Assembly (NCBI RefSeq): GCF_009617995.1
Contig: NZ_CP044129.1
Coordinates: forward strand, 1,302,001-1,366,000
Direction: 5' to 3'
Length of the DNA stretch: 64,000 nt
Source: Halomicrobium sp. LC1Hm
GTDB lineage: Archaea > Halobacteriota > Halobacteria > Halobacteriales > Haloarculaceae
A model generated the notes under the pieces. That model was given only the letters and a program-made list of their open reading frames with translations. It made no database searches and had not been told where the DNA came from. The translations under genes and the position numbers were made by a program. Positions 60,207-64,000 of the stretch are shown piece after piece (position 1 is the stretch's first letter; the number at the start of each line of letters is the position of its first letter).

Positions 60207-62318
60207 ATGAATGGTCACCCGTCTGGCGGGATCGAACTCGAAGTCGAAGGGGCCAACAAGCGCGACGCGGGGCGTGGCATCGCTCGGCTGCCGGACTCGG
60301 TCCGGGACGAACTGAACGTTCTCAGTGGCGACCCGATCATCGTCGGCGGCGACAGGAAGACCGTCGTCAAGGTCTGGCCGGCCAGCGACAACGGCGGCCA
60401 GTTCGTCAGAATCGACGCTGACACGCGGGCCAACGCCGGTGTCAACATCGGCGACACCGTGACGATCTCGAACGCGAGCGTCGACGACGCGACGACGATC
60501 ACCGTCCAGCCGGCAAAGCCCCTCCCCGGCAGCGAGTCCTACGAACACGCCGTGCGCGACCGGCTCGTCGACCGACTCGTTCAGCGAGACGAGCAGGTCC
60601 ACGTCGAGGGGCTGGGGACGTTCCTCGTGCGCTCGACCTCGCCGGAGGGGTCCGTGCGCGTCGCCGACGACACGCGCGTCACGGTGTTGCCCCACAGTGG
60701 CGACCGCGAGGAGTCGGCGACCGCGTCGTCGGTGAATCCACCGTCCGAGGACGAGGCGACCGAGACGGCCGACATCGACGTGAACTACGAGGACATCGGC
60801 GGTCTCGACGAAGAACTCGACCAGATCCGCGAGATGATCGAGATGCCGCTCTCCGAGCCCGAGCGGTTCCACCGGCTCGGGATCGACCCACCGAGTGGCG
60901 TCTTGCTCCACGGACCGCCCGGCACCGGGAAGACCCTGATCGCTCGGGCCGTCGCCAACGAGGTCGACGCGTACTTCGACACCATCTCCGGCCCGGAGAT
61001 CGTCTCCAAGTACAAGGGCGAATCCGAGGAGCGGCTGCGAGAGGCCTTCGAGCGCGCCGAGGACAACGCACCGTCGATCCTCTTTATCGACGAGATCGAC
61101 TCGATCGCGGGCTCCCGTGACGAGGACGCCGACATGGAGAATCGCGTCGTCGCCCAGCTGCTCACGCTGATGGACGGGCTGGAAGACCGCGGTCGAGTCG
61201 TCGTCATCGGCGCGACCAACCGCGTCGACACGATCGACGACGCCCTCCGGCGGGGCGGGCGCTTCGACCGCGAGATCGAGATCGGCGTGCCCGACGAGCC
61301 AGGGCGGCGAGAGATCCTCGACGTCCACACCCGCGAGATGCCGATCGACGACGGCGTCGAACTCGACGACGTGGCGAGTCAGACCCACGGTTTCGTCGGC
61401 GCGGACCTGGCGACGCTGACCACGGAGGCCGCGATGACGGCGCTGCGACGAGAGAGCGAGGACCCCGACGTGAACCGGGCCGACTTCGAGACGGCGATGG
61501 CGGCCGTCGAACCCTCGGCGATGCGAGAGTACGTCGCCGAGTCGCCGTCGGTTTCGTTCGACGACGTCGGCGGGCTCGACGACGTGAAAGAGCGGCTCAC
61601 GGAGGCCGTCGAGTGGCCACTCGCCTACGGGCCGCTCTTCTCGGCGACCGACACGGATCCGCCCAGCGGCGTGCTCCTCTACGGGCCGCCGGGGACCGGC
61701 AAGACCCTGCTGGCCCGCGCGATCGCCGGCGAGAGCGGCGTCAACTTCATCCACGTCAACGGCCCCGAACTGCTGGATCGCTACGTCGGCGAGTCCGAGG
61801 AGTCGGTCAGGGAGGTGTTCGAGCGGGCCCGTCAGACCGCCCCGAGCATCGTCTTCCTCGACGAGATCGACGCCATCGCGGGCCAGCGCGGAGAGAGCAA
61901 CGAGGTCTCCGAGCGCGTCGTCTCTCAGCTGCTGACCGAACTCGACGGGATCACGGAGAACCCCAACCTCGTCGTCCTGGCGGCGACGAACCGCCGCGAG
62001 ACGCTCGACGACGCGCTCTTGCGGCCGGGTCGATTCGAGCAGCACATCGAAGTGCCGAACCCGGACCGCGCTGCGCGTCGCGAGATCCTGGCGGTCCACA
62101 CCGCCGACAAGCCCCTCGGCGACGGCGTCGATCTCGACGGGCTGGCAGCCCAGACGGAGGGGTACTCGGGAGCCCAGATCGAGGCACTCGTCCGGGAAGC
62201 CTCGATGCGGGCGATCCGGGCCGTCGCCGACGACATCGATCCCGACGATGTCGCAGCCAGCGCCGAATCGGTCGTCGTCGAGACGGCCGACTTCGAGGCC
62301 GCGCTCGAATCGGTCTGA
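60207..62318 (+). CDS. Second CDC48-type AAA+ ATPase
   Basis: 703 aa from ATG 60207 (MNGHPSGGIELEVEGANKRD). The N domain is shorter and divergent relative to the copy at 13618. D1: Walker [16 protein letters not shown] (about 234-242), Walker [23 protein letters not shown] (about 290-297). D2: Walker [16 protein letters not shown] (about 491-499), Walker B FLDEIDAIAGQRGESNEVSER (about 547-555). Both AAA modules keep catalytic residues. The C-terminal tail of canonical CDC48 is missing (ends ADFEAALESV). Haloarchaea encode several CDC48 paralogues; its client set is unknown. Confidence 0.92.
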   Translation: MNGHPSGGIELEVEGANKRDAGRGIARLPDSVRDELNVLSGDPIIVGGDRKTVVKVWPASDNGGQFVRIDADTRANAGVNIGDTVTISNASVDDATTITVQPAKPLPGSESYEHAVRDRLVDRLVQRDEQVHVEGLGTFLVRSTSPEGSVRVADDTRVTVLPHSGDREESATASSVNPPSEDEATETADIDVNYEDIGGLDEELDQIREMIEMPLSEPERFHRLGIDPPSGVLLHGPPGTGKTLIARAVANEVDAYFDTISGPEIVSKYKGESEERLREAFERAEDNAPSILFIDEIDSIAGSRDEDADMENRVVAQLLTLMDGLEDRGRVVVIGATNRVDTIDDALRRGGRFDREIEIGVPDEPGRREILDVHTREMPIDDGVELDDVASQTHGFVGADLATLTTEAAMTALRRESEDPDVNRADFETAMAAVEPSAMREYVAESPSVSFDDVGGLDDVKERLTEAVEWPLAYGPLFSATDTDPPSGVLLYGPPGTGKTLLARAIAGESGVNFIHVNGPELLDRYVGESEESVREVFERARQTAPSIVFLDEIDAIAGQRGESNEVSERVVSQLLTELDGITENPNLVVLAATNRRETLDDALLRPGRFEQHIEVPNPDRAARREILAVHTADKPLGDGVDLDGLAAQTEGYSGAQIEALVREASMRAIRAVADDIDPDDVAASAESVVVETADFEAALESV

Positions 62319-62330
62319 CGGCCGACAGTC

Positions 62331-63521
62331 TCACACCGGCGAGAGCCGCACGATCGGTGCCGCCTCGGCGTCGACCGCCACGTAGAGGTGCCCCTCGTCG
62401 ACGCCCTGGGCCACGTCCCTGATTCGCCATCCGCGTCCCGACAGCAGCTGTTCGGCCTCGGTCACGTTGGTGCCGTCGACGGTGAAGCGAGCGAGAGACT
62501 GCGAGGCCAGCCCGCCGACGAACAGGTCGCCGTCCCAGTCCGGGAACGCCGCGCCGGTGTAGAACGTCATCCCGCTGGGTGGGAACCCACCGCTCCCGCA
62601 GGGCCAGGAGTAGACCGGCCCGACCACGTCGTCGCGGTCCGCGTGTGCGACGCCGATGGGATCGCCCGACCCGTACGTACAGCCTTCGTCGGCGACGGGC
62701 CACCCGTAGTTGCCCCCACGCCGGAGGACGTTGATCTCGTCGCCGTCCTGTTCGCCGAACTCGCTCTGCCAGATCGCGCCGGTGTCGGGATGGACGGCCA
62801 TGCCCTGGGCGTTGCGGTGGCCGTAGCTGTAGATGGCGTCGGCGGCCGCCGGCTCGTCGACGAACGGGTTGTCGTCCGGGACCGAGCCGTCGGGTTCGAG
62901 GCGCAGCGTCACACCGAGTTCCGTCGTCAGGTCCTGGGCGACGTGCTCGGGGCCGAAGTCCTTGAACTGTCGATCGCCGACCGTCTGGTAGACCGTGCCG
63001 TCCCGGCCGAAAGCGACCCGAGAGCCGAAGTGACCGTTCGAATCGACGAACGGCTCGGCGGCGTGGAGCCGCTCGAACGCTTCGAACGAGCCACTGTCGA
63101 CGTTCAGTCGCCCACGACCCAGCGCCGTCGTCGACTCGCCGTCGTTCGCGCTGGCGTAGGTCAGGTACACCCACGGCGTCTCCTCGAACTCGGGGTGGAG
63201 TTCGCTGTCGAGCAAGCCACCCTGCCCCCGAGCGTGGACCGACGGCACGCCGCTGACCGTCGTTTGCTCTCCCTCGGGCAACGACACCAGCGAGAGCCGA
63301 CCGGGCCGTTCGGTCACGAGCAACTGTTCCCCGCCGGGCAGCGGTGTGACGCTCCACGGAGCCGTAAGCGAGTCGGCGACCCGTTCGACGGCGACCCCCG
63401 CGTCGTCGCCGGTCGTCGTCGCTCGATCGGCCGACCGGCCCGTACAGCCCGCGGCGAGGCCAGCGGCGATCGTTGCCAGCACCGAGCGCCGCCGCGTGAC
63501 CGCTGTCGTCTCGTCGGTCAT
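62331..63521 (-). CDS. Secreted PQQ-dependent sugar dehydrogenase-like lipoprotein
   Basis: 396 aa from ATG 63521. The N-terminus MTDETTAVTRRRSVLATIAA has a Tat twin-arginine motif, followed by lipobox AAGC (Cys about 26). The mature part is a six-bladed propeller of the glucose/sorbosone dehydrogenase family: PWSVTPLPGGEQLLVTERPGRL, LHPEFEETPWVYLTYA, HFGSRVAFGRDGTVYQTVGDR, YSYGHRNAQGMAVHPDTGAIWQSEFG (His/Arg contacts to PQQ), RGGNYGWPV. Likely acts on sugars outside the cell. Haloarchaea may lack PQQ synthesis; cofactor is inferred from family. Confidence 0.88.
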   Translation of the reverse strand: MTDETTAVTRRRSVLATIAAGLAAGCTGRSADRATTTGDDAGVAVERVADSLTAPWSVTPLPGGEQLLVTERPGRLSLVSLPEGEQTTVSGVPSVHARGQGGLLDSELHPEFEETPWVYLTYASANDGESTTALGRGRLNVDSGSFEAFERLHAAEPFVDSNGHFGSRVAFGRDGTVYQTVGDRQFKDFGPEHVAQDLTTELGVTLRLEPDGSVPDDNPFVDEPAAADAIYSYGHRNAQGMAVHPDTGAIWQSEFGEQDGDEINVLRRGGNYGWPVADEGCTYGSGDPIGVAHADRDDVVGPVYSWPCGSGGFPPSGMTFYTGAAFPDWDGDLFVGGLASQSLARFTVDGTNVTEAEQLLSGRGWRIRDVAQGVDEGHLYVAVDAEAAPIVRLSPV

Positions 63522-63634
63522 ACTGCCACTTCGTGCCCCACACTCACAAAGGCCCCGTCGACGCGCTCCCGCGGTCGAACTCTCTCGGAGCACACGCCGC
63601 CGCTACTCGCGGCTCGTCCCGCTCGCTGGGTACA

Positions 63635-64000
63635 TCACTCCTCGGTCCGTATATCCGCCGACAACCCCTGTGCCATCTCGATCTCCTTCGAGTTGTTGAG
63701 CGTCCAGGCCGTCCGTTCGGTGACCGCCTCGATCACTTCGCGGGCGTGTGGCGAGCCGCTGCCGGACTTTTTGACGCCGCCGAAGGGGAGGTGGACCTCC
63801 GCGCCGATACACGGGAGATTGCCGTAGGCCAGTCCGAGGTCGGCGTTGTCTCGGAAGTAGTTGATCTGGCGGTAGTCCTCGGCGACGATCGCACCGGCGA
63901 GGCCGTACGGCGTCGCGTTGACCATCTCGACCGCGCGTTCGACCCCGCCGGAGTACTCCAGCAGGGCGACGTGGGGGCCGAACACCTCCTCGGTGAGACA
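63635..64000 (-). CDS. Aldehyde dehydrogenase, C-terminal part (runs off window)
   Basis: The last 121 residues of an NAD(P)-dependent aldehyde dehydrogenase; the 5' part lies beyond the right edge. CLTEEVFGPHVALLEYSGGVERAVEMVNATPYGLAGAIVAED is the conserved EEIFGP region. LPCIGAEVHLPFGGVKKSGSG replaces the usual NxxxxPxPFGGxKxSGxGRE, as in the succinylglutamate-semialdehyde/AstD-like branch. Ends WTLNNSKEIEMAQGLSADIRTEE. Substrate cannot be assigned from this fragment. Confidence 0.9.
   Translation of the reverse strand, partial: CLTEEVFGPHVALLEYSGGVERAVEMVNATPYGLAGAIVAEDYRQINYFRDNADLGLAYGNLPCIGAEVHLPFGGVKKSGSGSPHAREVIEAVTERTAWTLNNSKEIEMAQGLSADIRTEE

Overview
The window is a 64 kb piece of a haloarchaeal chromosome. 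The proteins are very acidic and GC is high in nearly all genes. Many starts sit about 25-30 nt downstream of a TATA-like box, as expected for leaderless transcripts. Recognisable archaeal genes include ribosomal protein L37e, an Sm-like protein, CDC48, an MBF1-like regulator, a GHMP-type shikimate kinase and an intron-containing tRNA-Trp. Gene content is closest to what is known of the Haloarculaceae (Haloarcula/Halomicrobium-like); no species assignment was tested.

Layout. 1-8.9 kb: a RimK-like ligase fused to a retropepsin-like domain (5' end of window, partial), an aspartoacylase-family protein, the succinate dehydrogenase operon sdhC-sdhD-sdhB-sdhA, an amidohydrolase, a degenerate tRNA-like sequence, and a tRNA-Leu(GAG) with two extra copies of its 3' end in tandem. 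8.9-25.9 kb: acyl-CoA dehydrogenase, HAD phosphatase, panB, a HicBA toxin-antitoxin pair, DUF7127-like/cdc48, a methyltransferase, peroxiredoxin, purF, rpl37e-lsm, an M42 peptidase, small haloarchaeal proteins and a zincin. 26.0-32.8 kb: a tightly overlapping five-gene operon (DUF4129 protein, small membrane protein, DUF58, multi-spanning membrane protein, MoxR ATPase). 32.8-43.2 kb: a Cas4/Dna2-like nuclease-helicase, a tiny zinc-finger protein, a PAP2 phosphatase, two PH-domain membrane proteins, a lower-GC pair (DUF6338-like membrane protein and Panacea/YwgA-like protein) and an Lhr helicase. 43.2-55 kb: a hairpin resembling the end of an IS200/IS605-type element, peroxiredoxin, HalOD1 protein, metallophosphoesterase, RelE/antitoxin pair, intron-containing tRNA-Trp, guaB, tyrA-Rsm22-like, surE, a DMT transporter and an acetyltransferase. 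55-64 kb: a CARF-like regulator divergent from an HTH gene, two toxin-antitoxin cassettes between copies of the 3' end of chorismate mutase, the chorismate mutase-shikimate kinase operon, a second CDC48-type ATPase, a PQQ-type sugar dehydrogenase and the C-terminal part of an aldehyde dehydrogenase.

Most genes are housekeeping: TCA cycle/respiration (sdh), purines (purF, guaB), pantothenate/CoA (panB), aromatic amino acids (tyrA, chorismate mutase, shikimate kinase), RNA and protein quality control (lsm, L37e, two CDC48). The accessory signal is in short lower-GC inserts: HicBA, RelE, the DUF6338/Panacea pair and, most strikingly, two ~1 kb cassettes (AbrB/PIN and RHH/PIN) bounded by 27-bp near-identical repeats derived from the last codons of the chorismate mutase gene. 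That gene-end-targeted array is the best candidate here for an undescribed mobile system. A triplicated tRNA-Leu 3' end, palindromic in-frame inserts in two proteins and a relic of a TnpB-type element end are further traces of mobile DNA.
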